Assembly: GCA_023386955.1 (NCBI GenBank)
Contig: JAEWIS010000024.1
Coordinates: 62,001 to 126,000 of the forward strand
DNA from: Bacillota bacterium
GTDB lineage: Bacteria; Bacillota; Bacilli; Paenibacillales; NBRC-103111
Length of the DNA stretch: 64,000 bases
Reading direction: 5' to 3'
Shown here: piece by piece, positions 1 through 10,209 of the stretch
Position numbering within the stretch: the stretch's first letter is position 1
How the letters are laid out: each line of letters begins with the position of its first letter
Position numbers and translations under genes: made by a program
The notes under the pieces: model-generated
Seen by the model: the letters and a program-made list of their open reading frames with translations, nothing else
What the model was told of the DNA's origin: nothing
Databases searched by the model: none

Positions 1-161
1 GTATAGAGCATCGGGTGATTCCGTTACGGATCTTACGAGTGAAGCCGCTTCTCTAAAGAGAAGACGGTTTTATGAGGGTGGTACCGCGGGAATAAGACCT
101 CTCGTCCCTTTGTTTGGGATGGAAGGTCTTTATTTTGTTATTAAAGGAGAGTCAGTTTACA
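1..161 (+). promoter_or_regulatory. T-box riboswitch leader of ileS (3' part)
   Basis: The conserved T-box sequence AGGGTGGTACCGCG lies at 75-88, just before a terminator and an isoleucyl-tRNA synthetase gene. A short hairpin, CTTCTCT-AA-AGAGAAG (about 49-64), precedes it and fits stem III of T-box leaders. In this family uncharged cognate tRNA binds the leader and pairs with the T-box bulge, which stabilises an antiterminator. Given the downstream gene, tRNA-Ile is the expected ligand. The specifier loop and the promoter lie before the window start, so the specifier codon cannot be read here. Confidence 0.9.
94..136 (+). terminator. T-box leader terminator
   Basis: AAGACCT (94-100) pairs with AGGTCTT (124-130), with further pairing of GTCCC and GGGAT inside, followed by TATTTT. 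This is the intrinsic terminator that competes with the T-box antiterminator at 75-88. It sits 26 bp before the ileS start. Confidence 0.88.
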
Positions 162-2930
162 ATGGATCAACCGAAAACAGATTACGGTAAAACACTAAAT
201 CTGCCCGAAACCCAATTCCCCATGCGGGGGAACCTGCCCCAGGCCGAGCCGAAGGTGCAGGCGTGGTGGGATGAAATCGGAATTTACGAGAAGGTGCAGA
301 AGAAGAATGCGGGTCGCCCGAAATTTATTCTGCATGACGGCCCTCCTTATGCCAACGGTGATATCCACATTGGCCATGCCTTGAATAAAACTCTGAAGGA
401 TTTCGTCGTCCGTTTCAAATCCATGAGCGGCTTCGACGCGCCTTATGTACCCGGCTGGGATACCCACGGCCTGCCCATTGAACAGGCCATCACCAACAGC
501 GGTAAGGTGGACCGCAAGAAAATGGGCATCTCCGAATTCCGCGAGTTCTGCAAGGAATATGCCTTGGAGTGGGTGGAGCGCCAAAAGAAGCAATTTCAGC
601 GCCTGGCGGTACGCGGCGACTGGGAGCATCCATATTTGACCCTGCAGCCGGAATATGAAGCGGCACAAATCCGCTTGTTCGGCCAAATGGTCAAGAAGGG
701 ATACATTTACAAAGGCCTCAAGCCTGTTTACTGGTCGCCTTCCTCGGAAAGCGCACTGGCTGAAGCCGAAATTGAGTACAAGGAAAAAACCTCCCCATCC
801 ATTTATGTGGCCTTCCAGGTGAAGGACGGTAAAGGCAAACTTCCCGAAACCGCTTCTTTGGTGATTTGGACCACAACACCATGGACCTTGCCGGCTAACC
901 TGGGCATTTCCCTGCATCCCGAGTACGAATACGCTCTGGTTAATGCCGCTGGCAAGCAGTATGTGCTGGCCAAGGGGCTGCTGGAAGCGGCGGCCAAGGA
1001 AATCGGCTGGGCGGAGTACACCATTGAAGCCACCTTTACCGGCTCCGAGCTGGAGCATGTGGTATGCCGCCATCCCATCTATGACCGGGATTCCCTGGTG
1101 ATCCTGGGCGAGCATGTTACGCTGGAAGCAGGCACCGGCTGTGTGCATACGGCTCCCGGACATGGTGAGGACGACTTTGCCGTGGGTCAGCGCTACAATC
1201 TGGGTGTGCTGTCGCCGGTGGATGACCAAGGGAAGTTTACTGCAGAGGCCCCGGGCTTCGAGGGCATCTATTATGAAAAGGCTAATGGCATGATTCTGGA
1301 GATGTTGACGGAATCGGGCCATCTGTTGAAGCAAAGCTCCATTGTCCACCAATATCCCCATGACTGGCGGACCAAAAAACCGGTAATGTACCGGGCGACG
1401 GAGCAATGGTTTGCCTCCATTGACGCTTTCCGGGAAGACATGCTGCGGGAAATCAAAAACGTAGAGTGGACTCCTGCTTGGGGCGAAGTGCGGCTGCACA
1501 ATATGATCGCCGACCGCGGAGACTGGTGTATCTCCCGCCAACGTGTCTGGGGAGTGCCGATTCCGATCTTTTATTGCAAATCCTGCGGACATTCCCATGT
1601 GGATGAAGAAACCATCAACCATGTGGCGGATATTTTTGCCAAGGAAGGCTCCAACGCCTGGTTTATCCGCGACGAGTCTGAGCTTCTTCCGGAAGGCTCT
1701 GTCTGCCCTAAGTGCGGCCATAACCAATTCCGCAAGGAAAAGGACATAATGGACGTATGGTTTGATTCCGGTTCCTCCCATGCAGGGGTGCTGGGCCAGC
1801 GTGAGGCTCTGCAGTTCCCGGCGGACCTGTACCTGGAGGGCTCCGACCAATACCGCGGCTGGTTCAACTCTTCTCTGATCACCAGCACGGCCGTTAACGG
1901 CTGCGCACCATACAAGGGCGTATTGAGCCACGGCTTTACCCTGGACGGGGAAGGACGCAAAATGTCCAAATCCTTGGGCAACACCGTTGACCCGCTGAAG
2001 GTGTGCGATAAGCTGGGCGCGGATATTCTCCGCTTGTGGGTGGCATCTGCGGACTACCAGTCCGACCAGCGCCTGTCCGACAACATCCTGACCCAAACCG
2101 CCGAGGTTTACCGGAAAATCCGCAATACCCTGCGGTTTCTGCACGGCAATCTCACCGGCTTTAATCCTGCCACTGACCGCGTAGCGGTGAAGGACATGAA
2201 TAGCCTGGACCGCTACGCTATGATCCGGCTGAACAAGCTGATTGCCAAGGTAACGGAAAGCTACAATCATTATGAGTTCCAGCAGGTGTATCAAGCGGTG
2301 CATCATTTCTGCGCCGTGGAAATGAGCGCCTTCTACCTGGATATTGTGAAGGACCGGCTTTATGCCAGCAAGCTGGAGGATCCGGCCCGCAAGGCAGTGC
2401 AAACAGTGCTGTACGATGCCTTGTGCGCCATCACCAAGCTGGTGACTCCCATCCTGCCGCATACCGCCGACGAAATCTGGCGTTTGATCCCTGGAGTAAC
2501 CGAGGAATCTGTCCAGCTGGCAGAAATGCCTGTGGCTGATCCCGCTGTAGCTGATGCCGAGCTGGAGCAGCGTTGGGAAGCATTCATCGTGATCCGCGAC
2601 GAGGTTAACAAGGCCTTGGAGGAAGCGCGCAACAAAAAGCTCATCGGCAATTCCCTTGGCGCCAAGCTGGATCTGTATCCCACCAAGGAGACGGAAGCAC
2701 TCCTGGGGCAATTTGCCGATCTGGACCAGCTGTTTATTGTGTCTGCGGTAGAGCTGCATAAAGCGGACGAGGCTCATCCGGAGGATGCGGCAGCCTTCAA
2801 GGGGCTCCATGTGCGGGTCAGCCAGGCGGAAGGCGAGAAGTGCGAACGCTGCTGGATCGTCACCCCTGAGGTGGGAACCGTCGAAGAGCATTCTACCTTG
2901 TGCGAGCGCTGTGCCGAGGTTATTGGCTAA
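162..2930 (+). CDS. ileS: Isoleucyl-tRNA synthetase
   Basis: This cytoplasmic enzyme charges tRNA-Ile with isoleucine. The 922-residue protein has the class I HIGH motif (HIGH, residues 69-72), the KMSKS motif (about residues 600-604) and a C-terminal zinc finger with two CxxC pairs (CERC at 894-897 and CERC at 914-917). Length and the zinc finger match bacterial type-1 IleRS. The ATG at 162 was chosen because AAAGGAGA ends 11 bp upstream; an in-frame ATG at 114 lies inside the leader terminator and would add 16 residues unlike the family. Expression is expected to follow tRNA-Ile charging through the T-box leader. The identification is secure. Confidence 0.98.
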   Translation: MDQPKTDYGKTLNLPETQFPMRGNLPQAEPKVQAWWDEIGIYEKVQKKNAGRPKFILHDGPPYANGDIHIGHALNKTLKDFVVRFKSMSGFDAPYVPGWDTHGLPIEQAITNSGKVDRKKMGISEFREFCKEYALEWVERQKKQFQRLAVRGDWEHPYLTLQPEYEAAQIRLFGQMVKKGYIYKGLKPVYWSPSSESALAEAEIEYKEKTSPSIYVAFQVKDGKGKLPETASLVIWTTTPWTLPANLGISLHPEYEYALVNAAGKQYVLAKGLLEAAAKEIGWAEYTIEATFTGSELEHVVCRHPIYDRDSLVILGEHVTLEAGTGCVHTAPGHGEDDFAVGQRYNLGVLSPVDDQGKFTAEAPGFEGIYYEKANGMILEMLTESGHLLKQSSIVHQYPHDWRTKKPVMYRATEQWFASIDAFREDMLREIKNVEWTPAWGEVRLHNMIADRGDWCISRQRVWGVPIPIFYCKSCGHSHVDEETINHVADIFAKEGSNAWFIRDESELLPEGSVCPKCGHNQFRKEKDIMDVWFDSGSSHAGVLGQREALQFPADLYLEGSDQYRGWFNSSLITSTAVNGCAPYKGVLSHGFTLDGEGRKMSKSLGNTVDPLKVCDKLGADILRLWVASADYQSDQRLSDNILTQTAEVYRKIRNTLRFLHGNLTGFNPATDRVAVKDMNSLDRYAMIRLNKLIAKVTESYNHYEFQQVYQAVHHFCAVEMSAFYLDIVKDRLYASKLEDPARKAVQTVLYDALCAITKLVTPILPHTADEIWRLIPGVTEESVQLAEMPVADPAVADAELEQRWEAFIVIRDEVNKALEEARNKKLIGNSLGAKLDLYPTKETEALLGQFADLDQLFIVSAVELHKADEAHPEDAAAFKGLHVRVSQAEGEKCERCWIVTPEVGTVEEHSTLCERCAEVIG

Positions 2931-2993
2931 AGCTGGGTGTGATACGGTGCGTGTATCAGCCGGCATCCGTGCCTCCGTCCCTACGGCAGGCGG

Positions 2994-3178
2994 CTAACGG
3001 AAGTGAGAGCCCTAATTCGCTAGAAAAAGGGGCTCTCCAAAATGTAACGGAAGCAGGAGACGCTATTTGGGTAAAATTGCGCCTCCGGCAGTAAGTTTGG
3101 GCCGAATAGCGGCTCTGGCCGCCGTTAGATTTTCCAAAGCGGTGTTTTTGTGGAAATAGCGGCTGTAGCCGCCGTTAA
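2994..3178. repeat. 185-bp four-unit inverted repeat element, locus 1
   Basis: Two forward units start with CTAACGG at 2994 and GTAACGG at 3044, and two inverted units end with CGTTAG at 3128 and CGTTAA at 3178. Spacings are 50, 85 (inner span) and 50 bp, the same as at 17701, 25643 and 35063. Units here belong to a CTATTT subfamily; the two inverted ones contain small hairpins such as GCGGC-N4-GCCGC. The element fills the gap between the converging 3' ends of ileS and the YteA-like gene. No coding potential is visible. Confidence 0.85.
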
Positions 3179-3209
3179 GAAATTTGGCTGCAGCTTGGAA
3201 ACCCGGCGA

Positions 3210-3248
3210 ACTGGGCAAACCTAGCAAAACTGGGCGAACGTAGTGAAA
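3210..3248. repeat. Short tandem repeat, two copies of 19-20 bp
   Basis: ACTGGGCAAACCTAGCAAA (3210-3228) is followed directly by a near copy, ACTGGGCGAACGTAGTGAAA (3229-3248). The pair lies between the 185-bp element and the terminator of the minus-strand gene. No function is apparent. Confidence 0.6.
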
Positions 3249-3278
3249 CAGCGAACATGGAAAACCGGAAAACCAGCC

Positions 3279-3304
3279 CAAAAAGACGCCCTGATAAGGG
3301 CGCC
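3279..3304 (-). terminator. Terminator of the YteA-like gene
   Basis: On the minus strand a stem of CGCCCT and AGGGCG with loop TATC is followed by a run of T (plus-strand AAAAA at 3280-3284). It lies about 36 bp after the stop of the minus-strand gene. Confidence 0.75.
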
Positions 3305-3339
3305 TCCGGGTTGTGCAGACTGGGAATGGCGGATTGCGG

Positions 3340-4083
3340 TTACCGCAAATCTGCTCCATAATCATCCTGGGCCTCGGGTTCCTCCAGCAGCGCCTCACCT
3401 TCACCGTTATGCATATATTCTTGGTACTGCTTGTTGCGGACAACCGTTACATGCCTGCCGTAAATATCGGTAGCCAGGAAGCTCTCAAGGGCTTCCACAT
3501 ACCCGATATTTTCATCGGCTTCGATCTCCATGTCATCGTAGCTTTCCACCTGGGGATTCTCGGACATGGCAGGGGAATCGGAGCTGCCCCAGGACTCTAC
3601 GATCTGCCAGGCATCCTCTCCGTCGAATTCGGTTTCGTCGGAGCGCTCATCCAGACTGGTCCGGCCAAAGGGAGGCTGGAGGAACTCCTCCTCCACCGGG
3701 CGGTTATAATGGGGTTTGGCAGGGGTGTGGTCAATGGTAAACTCTGCAGTAGGCATAGCGGCAAGCCGCTCGAAAGGGATGGGGTCGCCGCTGGCTTTGC
3801 AGATGCCGTAAATTCCGGCATCCATGTCAGCCAGAGCCCGTTCCACATCCTCCAGATGATGCCGCGTTTGCTCGGCCAAGGCCAAATCCTTGCCGCGCTC
3901 AAACACCTCGCTGCCCACATCGGCCGGGTGGTTGTCGTACGTCGAAAGCTCGCCGGTCCCCTCACTGAGGGAATCGTGGAAGCCGAACAGCTCATTATCA
4001 TGAAGCTGGTCGGTCAGCTCCTTTTTATCCTGAAGAAGCTGGCGGCGCAGGGTATCCAATTGTGAAGCGTTCAAATGGTTCAA
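3340..4083 (-). CDS. yteA: TraR/DksA-type protein, YteA family
   Basis: The 247-residue acidic protein resembles Bacillus YteA, a TraR/DksA relative. The N-terminal half is a charged helical hairpin with the family stretch NHPADVGSEVFERGKDLAL. It is followed by YGICKASGDPIPFERL, the position of the DksA C4 zinc finger, where only one cysteine remains, so metal binding is probably lost. A long acidic tail (about residues 130-247) follows. The TTG start is supported by AAAGGAG about 8 bp upstream. DksA proteins act in the secondary channel of RNA polymerase; whether this one does is unknown. It is transcribed divergently from lspA. Confidence 0.85.
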   Translation of the reverse strand: MNHLNASQLDTLRRQLLQDKKELTDQLHDNELFGFHDSLSEGTGELSTYDNHPADVGSEVFERGKDLALAEQTRHHLEDVERALADMDAGIYGICKASGDPIPFERLAAMPTAEFTIDHTPAKPHYNRPVEEEFLQPPFGRTSLDERSDETEFDGEDAWQIVESWGSSDSPAMSENPQVESYDDMEIEADENIGYVEALESFLATDIYGRHVTVVRNKQYQEYMHNGEGEALLEEPEAQDDYGADLR

Positions 4084-4099
4084 AGGAAGCGCTCCTTTC

Positions 4100-4139
4100 T
4101 AAAACAGGTCTTACCGGTAGTTTGCGTCATAAAACAGGT
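4100..4139. repeat. Direct repeat TAAAACAGGT, two copies 30 bp apart
   Basis: TAAAACAGGT occurs at 4100-4109 and again at 4130-4139, in the divergent intergenic region between the YteA-like gene and lspA. The 30-bp offset puts both copies on the same face of the helix. It could be a regulator site or part of the promoters, but nothing more can be said from sequence alone. Confidence 0.5.
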
Positions 4140-4223
4140 TTTCTCGCAAGGTAAAGTTTAGCGTACATGCAGGTGTGCATGAACGACAAGGATGAATGGA
4201 CGTTATTAAGGGAGGGTTTTTCC

Positions 4224-4742
4224 TTGCTGTATTTTATCCTTGCCTTTGTGGTGCTGGCTTTGGACCAGGCCAGTAAGTGGATCATCGTCAATAAGATGGA
4301 TCTGTACGAAACAAGACCGGTAATCGCTGAATTCTTCTCGATTACCTCCCACCGGAATACCGGCGCAGCCTTCAGTATTCTGGAGGGGCAGCGGTGGTTT
4401 TTTGTATCCATTACCGTGGTTATTCTTACCGGCTTGATCTGGTATCTGCTCCGGACTATCCGCTCGGGCAAAAAGCTTCTGCCCACAGCCCTCGGATTTC
4501 TTCTAGGCGGCGCCGCGGGGAATTTTATCGACCGGGCATTGTTCGGGGAAGTGGTGGATTTCCTGCAATTCCGCTTCCAATTCGAGTGGTTCGGCAAACA
4601 TGTGGATTATACCTTCGCCATTTTTAATCTGGCGGATTCAGCCATTGTGCTGGGTGTGGCATTGATATTTTTGGACACACTGTTCGAATGGCGCAAAGAA
4701 AAACGGGCATTGCAGCAGAAAAACGGGGAGCAAGCTTCCTAG
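4224..4742 (+). CDS. lspA: Lipoprotein signal peptidase (signal peptidase II)
   Basis: This membrane aspartic protease removes signal peptides from prolipoproteins; several lipoprotein genes lie later in the window. The 172-residue protein shows four hydrophobic segments and the family motifs DQASKW, NTGAAFS, GNFIDR with VVDF, and FNLADS. The aspartates at 103 (NFIDR) and 138 (NLADS) are the expected catalytic pair. I chose the TTG at 4224 because GGGAGG lies about 7 bp upstream and the protein then begins directly with the first membrane segment. An in-frame ATG at 4167 would add 19 unconvincing residues. It is followed by rluD, the order seen in B. subtilis. Confidence 0.96.
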   Translation: MLYFILAFVVLALDQASKWIIVNKMDLYETRPVIAEFFSITSHRNTGAAFSILEGQRWFFVSITVVILTGLIWYLLRTIRSGKKLLPTALGFLLGGAAGNFIDRALFGEVVDFLQFRFQFEWFGKHVDYTFAIFNLADSAIVLGVALIFLDTLFEWRKEKRALQQKNGEQAS

Positions 4743-4798
4743 GCCGTGTTTGCTAGTCTACACGCTCTAAAAGGAATGAATTTGAGGAGGACAACCGC

Positions 4799-5803
4799 TT
4801 GAACGAAGATCTCATCGGAGGGGAAGAGCTGGACAGCGCTTTTCCGGAAGAGGCGGAGGAGCAAGACGAGCTTCAGGAGGAGTCCGCAGCACTGGCATTA
4901 ACAGTGGAGTCCGAATTTGCCGGCCAACGCATCGATAAATATGTCAACGAATCCATGGATACGGTGGTGTCCAGGACGCAGATTCAAGGCTGGATCAAGG
5001 ACGGGTATGTGCTGGTCAACGGTTTTTCCGTGAGGCCGAATTATAAGGTTGCGGAGGGTGACAGCATTGTGGTCACCGTGCCCCAACCGGAAGAAACGGA
5101 AGTTGCAGGCGAGCCGATGGACCTGGAGATTGTATATGAAGATAGTCATGTCATTGTAGTGAACAAACCCCGAGGTCTGGTGGTGCATCCTGCAGCAGGC
5201 CATTACACCGGAACCCTGGTGAACGGCTTGCTCCATCATTGCAAGGATCTGTCGGGCATCAACGGCAAGCTGCGCCCCGGCATCGTCCACCGCATCGACA
5301 AGGATACCTCCGGGCTGATTATGGCGGCGAAGAACGATCTGGCCCATCAATCCTTGGCTCAACAGCTGAAGGATCATACCGTTACGCGGAAATACATTGC
5401 TGTGGTCCACGGTGTGGTACAGCATGATATGGGCACAGTAGATGCTCCTATCGGACGGGATTCCTACGACCGCAAGCTGTTTACCGTTACTGAGAAAAAC
5501 AGCCGCCATGCCGTGACCCATTTTAACGTGACGGAGCGTCTGAAGGATTTTTCCGTGCTGGAATTGAAGCTGGAAACCGGCAGAACTCATCAAATCCGGG
5601 TCCACATGAAATACATCGGCTACCCGCTGGTAGGCGACCCGTACTACGGCAAAAGCAAGGACAAGGAAATGAAGGGGCAGGGACAGGCCCTTCACGCCGC
5701 CGTGCTGGGTTTTGTCCACCCGGTCACCGGCGAATATCTGGAATTCAGCGCCCCGCTTCCGGAGGATATGCGCCAGCTGCTGGAACGCTTGCGGATGAGC
5801 TAA
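4799..5803 (+). CDS. rluD: 23S rRNA pseudouridine synthase, RluA/RluD family
   Basis: The 334-residue protein has an acidic N-terminal extension (about 35 residues), then an S4 RNA-binding domain (QRIDKYVNE onward). The RluA-type catalytic domain contains HRIDKDTSGL at about 164-173, with catalytic Asp about 167. It converts uridines of 23S rRNA to pseudouridine; the exact sites cannot be told from sequence. The TTG start has GAGGAGG 8 bp upstream. It corresponds to YlyB, the neighbour of lspA in B. subtilis, although there the gene usually precedes pyrR directly; here dapL and a GNAT gene intervene. Confidence 0.93.
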   Translation: MNEDLIGGEELDSAFPEEAEEQDELQEESAALALTVESEFAGQRIDKYVNESMDTVVSRTQIQGWIKDGYVLVNGFSVRPNYKVAEGDSIVVTVPQPEETEVAGEPMDLEIVYEDSHVIVVNKPRGLVVHPAAGHYTGTLVNGLLHHCKDLSGINGKLRPGIVHRIDKDTSGLIMAAKNDLAHQSLAQQLKDHTVTRKYIAVVHGVVQHDMGTVDAPIGRDSYDRKLFTVTEKNSRHAVTHFNVTERLKDFSVLELKLETGRTHQIRVHMKYIGYPLVGDPYYGKSKDKEMKGQGQALHAAVLGFVHPVTGEYLEFSAPLPEDMRQLLERLRMS

Positions 5804-5843
5804 CCCACGGGCGAATAGTGCAAAGGAAACAGCCTTCGATCCA

Positions 5844-5872
5844 TTGATATTCGATAGAGTTTTCGGTAATTT
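5844..5872 (+). promoter_or_regulatory. Predicted sigma-A promoter for dapL
   Basis: TTGATA (5844-5849) and TAATTT (5867-5872) are separated by 17 bp. The site lies in the rluD-dapL gap, 48 bp before the dapL start. Sequence match only. Confidence 0.5.
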
Positions 5873-5919
5873 AGAGGAAGCGCGGTAAGCAAAGCGAATC
5901 AGGAGGAATCAAATTATCC

Positions 5920-7155
5920 ATGGCCAAGATCAATCAGAACTATAAGAAATTGCAAGGCAGCTACCTGTTTGCGGAGGTGGCCCGCCGCCGGGTGAAGTTC
6001 ATCAATGACAATCCCAACGCAGAAGTGATCAGCTTGGGCATCGGCGACGTGACCCGTCCTTTGCCGGAAGCGATCATTACCGGGCTTCACGCCGCTGTAA
6101 ATGAAATGGCGGAGGCCTCCAGCTTCCGCGGCTACGGCCCGGAGCAGGGCTACGACTTCCTGCTTAACGCCATTATCGAAAACGACTATCAAGCCAGAGG
6201 CATCGATATTAAAGCTAACGAGGTATTTGTCAGCGACGGCTCCAAGTGCGACGTGGGCAATATCCAGGAAATCTTCAGCCTGGACAGCGTAGTTGCGGTT
6301 ACGGATCCGGTGTATCCCGTATATGTGGATACCAACGTGATGGCCGGACGCAGCGGCGACTATGTGAAGGATCTGAACCGCTACTCCAACATTGTGTATC
6401 TGCCCTGCCATGCAGGCAACCACTTTATTCCCGCGCTGCCTGACAAAAAGGTGGACCTGATCTACCTGTGTTACCCCAACAACCCCACCGGCATGACCTT
6501 GTCCAAGGAAGAGCTGAAGAAGTGGGTGGATTATGCCCGCGCCAACAAGTGCGTGATCCTGTATGATTCCGCCTATGAGGCTTATATCCAGGAGAAGGAT
6601 GTGCCGCGGAGCATCTACGAAATCGAAGGCGCCAAGGAAGTGGCCATCGAGTTCCGCAGCTTCTCCAAAACCGCCGGTTTTACCGGCGTGCGCTGCGCCT
6701 ACACCGTTGTGCCCAAGGAACTCCTGGCTTACGACGAGGACAACAATGCGGTAGTGGTCAACGAGCTGTGGAACCGCCGTCAGACCACCAAGTTCAACGG
6801 CTGCTCCTACATCACCCAAAAGGGCGCCGCTGCCGTTTATTCTCCGGAAGGCAAGGCGCAAATTGCCAAGCTGGTGGAGCATTACATGACCAACGCCAAG
6901 ATTATCCGCGAGGGTATTGCGGCTTTGGGCATTGAAGTATTCGGCGGCATCAACGCCCCGTATATCTGGCTGAAAACTCCGGAGGGTATGGGCTCCTGGG
7001 AATTCTTCGACAAGCTGCTGACTCAAGCGCATATCGTCGGCACACCGGGTGTAGGCTTTGGCCAAAGCGGCGAAGGGTACTTCCGTCTTACCGCCTTCGG
7101 CAGCCGCGAGAATACCGAGAAGGCTGTGGAGCGTTTCCAAAACCTGCGTTTCTAA
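5920..7155 (+). CDS. dapL: LL-diaminopimelate aminotransferase
   Basis: This PLP enzyme converts tetrahydrodipicolinate to LL-diaminopimelate in one step, for lysine and peptidoglycan precursors. The 411-residue length and the N-terminus ([17 protein letters not shown]) match the DapL family. The fold-type I lysine lies in [14 protein letters not shown] (Lys about 250), and CYPNNPTGM is the conserved substrate/PLP region. AGGAGG precedes the ATG by about 10 bp. A promoter-like sequence lies just upstream and an intrinsic terminator follows, so it is probably monocistronic. DapL would bypass the acetylated DapD/DapE-type branch. Confidence 0.96.
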   Translation: MAKINQNYKKLQGSYLFAEVARRRVKFINDNPNAEVISLGIGDVTRPLPEAIITGLHAAVNEMAEASSFRGYGPEQGYDFLLNAIIENDYQARGIDIKANEVFVSDGSKCDVGNIQEIFSLDSVVAVTDPVYPVYVDTNVMAGRSGDYVKDLNRYSNIVYLPCHAGNHFIPALPDKKVDLIYLCYPNNPTGMTLSKEELKKWVDYARANKCVILYDSAYEAYIQEKDVPRSIYEIEGAKEVAIEFRSFSKTAGFTGVRCAYTVVPKELLAYDEDNNAVVVNELWNRRQTTKFNGCSYITQKGAAAVYSPEGKAQIAKLVEHYMTNAKIIREGIAALGIEVFGGINAPYIWLKTPEGMGSWEFFDKLLTQAHIVGTPGVGFGQSGEGYFRLTAFGSRENTEKAVERFQNLRF

Positions 7156-7175
7156 GAACGGACATCCAATTGTAC

Positions 7176-7214
7176 AAGACAAGCTCTCCTTTGCGGAGGG
7201 CTTGTCTTTATTTT
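7176..7214 (+). terminator. Terminator of dapL
   Basis: A 14-bp stem with one G-U pair, AAGACAAGCTCTCC and GGAGGGCTTGTCTT, with loop TTTGC, is followed by TATTTT, 20 bp after the dapL stop. Confidence 0.92.
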
Positions 7215-7311
7215 CGGGACACTTTTAATTTAACCATTTTATGCCATGCCGCATGGGGAGCCGTATGGGATAATAGTGGCAGCTGTTCCAAGGAAAAAGG
7301 GGATATGTGCC

Positions 7312-8304
7312 ATGAGTTGGATCATTAGACAAATGCGGGTGCCGGAGGATTATGAGAGGGTGGCGGAGCTCTTGACCACCTGGCAATCCGACCCGGTTAC
7401 CGTTGACCGGCTGAAGGCGGAGGATGCCATTATTCCGGTTAAGGGTCAATTGAAGCAAAACGATAACAATGAGCTGTGCGGGTATGACCGTATCCGGTGG
7501 GTGGCAGTCAAGGAAGAGAGCGGTGAGGCCTGCGGATTTGCTGTTGTGGTCCGGGCAGGCTGGGATGCCCCCGGAGATCTGTTCCTCACGGTGGTGGTCC
7601 ATCCGGCGGAGACGGGGCAAGGAGCGGGACAGGCACTGTACCGGACAGCGGAGCAATGGGCGGAGAGCGTCAGCGGCTCTCTCTTCAAGCTGTCGGTGCG
7701 GGAGGAGGATCAGCGGGCTATTGCTTTTGCCCAAAAACGGGGATTTACGATTGGCCGGAGGACCTTCGAATCCAAGCTGGATGTGGCAGCGTATAAAGGA
7801 CTCTCTTCGGTGGATAAGCGCCATGCCCTGGAGAAGGAAGGTATTATATTCTGCAGCTTACAGGAGCTGCCGGGGGAAGAGGAGGAGCGCAAGCTGTACG
7901 CTCTTTGCCAGCAGACCCAGCCGGATATTCCCGGCTTCTCGGGTAAACCGCCCATGTACGAGTGGTGGCGGAAATGGACCCTGGAGGCAGACGGAGCGGC
8001 GCCGGAACTCATTTTATTGGCTTGCCATGGGGAGAGGATCATCGGCATGGTCCAGCTGTTATGGAACAAAAGCTCCTTGTCCATGTACCATGAATATACC
8101 TGCGTGGACAGGGAGTACCGTGGCCGGGGAATTGCCCTTGTTCTGAAGCTTATGGCCATCGAAAAAGCCAGGGAGTGGAAAGCCGCCCACCTGCGCACCC
8201 ATAACGATTCCATGAACGGTCCGATGCTGCATATCAACCGGGATGTGCTGGGTTTTCAAGCAGAGCCGGGTTTCTATTGGATGGAAAAGAATCTTCGGCC
8301 TTGA
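7312..8304 (+). CDS. GNAT family N-acetyltransferase, two tandem domains
   Basis: The 330-residue protein carries two GNAT folds. The first (about 1-150) has the acetyl-CoA loop region VVHPAETGQGAGQALY. The second (about 165-330) has VDREYRGRGIALVLKLMAI, a clear RGxG/A motif A, and ends in a substrate-like region with HNDSMNGPMLHIN. Such double-GNAT proteins are common in Bacillales; substrates are mostly unknown and could be small amines or antibiotics. The ATG at 7312 follows AAGGAAAAAGGGG. The stop codon overlaps the -35 box of the pyr promoter. Confidence 0.85.
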   Translation: MSWIIRQMRVPEDYERVAELLTTWQSDPVTVDRLKAEDAIIPVKGQLKQNDNNELCGYDRIRWVAVKEESGEACGFAVVVRAGWDAPGDLFLTVVVHPAETGQGAGQALYRTAEQWAESVSGSLFKLSVREEDQRAIAFAQKRGFTIGRRTFESKLDVAAYKGLSSVDKRHALEKEGIIFCSLQELPGEEEERKLYALCQQTQPDIPGFSGKPPMYEWWRKWTLEADGAAPELILLACHGERIIGMVQLLWNKSSLSMYHEYTCVDREYRGRGIALVLKLMAIEKAREWKAAHLRTHNDSMNGPMLHINRDVLGFQAEPGFYWMEKNLRP

Positions 8305-8329
8305 CTTCTTTTGTCGAACATGGGATAAT
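8301..8329 (+). promoter_or_regulatory. Promoter of the pyr operon
   Basis: TTGACT (8301-8306), a 17-bp spacer and GATAAT (8324-8329) with an extended TG element form a strong sigma-A promoter. It overlaps the stop codon of the GNAT gene. Transcription from about 8336 gives a leader of roughly 230 nt before pyrR. Confidence 0.8.
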
Positions 8330-8344
8330 TCTTTTAACCAAATA

Positions 8345-8385
8345 GCACCTTTAACGGACAGTCCCGTGAGACTGGCAAGGTGAAC
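8345..8385 (+). promoter_or_regulatory. PyrR-binding site in the pyr leader RNA
   Basis: The sequence AGTCCCGTGAGACT inside ACCTTTAACGGACAGTCC...GGCAAGGT matches the PyrR-recognised anti-antiterminator hairpin of Gram-positive pyr leaders (purine-rich loop between AGUC and GACU arms, lower stem ACCTT/AAGGT). With UMP or UTP bound, PyrR should stabilise this hairpin and allow the terminator at 8511-8537 to form. Confidence 0.85.
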
Positions 8386-8510
8386 GATTTCGAAGGATGG
8401 GGCGCTGCCTCATCTGTCAAGTTGTGTGCGCAAGAGGATGGTTGTATCCGGTCATGGATCCATCTGTCTTTCTATGCGGACGTAGCCGGAATCCGCCCTT
8501 CATCAACTCA

Positions 8511-8537
8511 CCCCTGCCGTTAGCGGCAGGGGTTTTC
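8511..8537 (+). terminator. pyr leader attenuator terminator
   Basis: CCCCTGCCG (8511-8519) pairs with CGGCAGGGG (8524-8532) across a 4-nt loop, followed by TTTTCTT. It lies 32 bp before pyrR and downstream of the PyrR-binding hairpin, as in attenuated pyr operons. Confidence 0.92.
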
Positions 8538-8560
8538 TTGTGCCCTAATGAAAACAATAG

Positions 8561-10017
<1,457 letters not shown>

Positions 10018-10062
10018 TGGCTGCGGAAGCATGGAGCTGAATCGGCAGCCTCAGGAAAAGTG

Positions 10063-10091
10063 TTGTATATAGTCTGCATAAAGTGTATAAT
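10063..10091 (+). promoter_or_regulatory. Candidate internal promoter between pyrB and pyrC
   Basis: TTGTAT (10063-10068), a 17-bp spacer and TATAAT (10086-10091) form a good sigma-A match in the 192-bp pyrB-pyrC gap. It would let pyrC, carA, carB, pyrF and pyrE be transcribed independently of the PyrR attenuator. Sequence match only. Confidence 0.55.
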
Positions 10092-10148
10092 CTTTGCGAT
10101 TAGCCTTAATTTTATACGTAGTCAGTGTATATTAATACAAGCGGGGAT

Positions 10149-10199
10149 TTGGAGCGGCTCAAGAAAATGCGTGAGAAGCAGATAGCACAAAAACAGTAA
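10149..10199 (+). CDS. Possible leader peptide before pyrC (16 codons)
   Basis: A tiny reading frame, TTG or internal ATG (10167) to TAA at 10197-10199, encodes at most MERLKKMREKQIAQKQ. Its stop is followed immediately by GGAGG, the pyrC ribosome binding site, so it could couple translation to pyrC. The start has only a weak upstream purine run (GCGGGG for TTG, GGAGCGG for ATG). It may be chance; conservation would decide. Confidence 0.2.
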   Translation: MERLKKMREKQIAQKQ

Positions 10200-10209
10200 G
10201 GAGGCCAAA

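Noticed and set aside
195-2966. Long minus-strand reading frame antisense to ileS (923 codons)
   Set aside because: The plus strand encodes a complete IleRS; the antisense translation has no family features and arises from GC-biased codon positions.
7246-7311. Upstream start for the double-GNAT gene
   Set aside because: It would add 22 residues without a ribosome binding site; the ATG at 7312 has AAGGAAAAAGGGG upstream.
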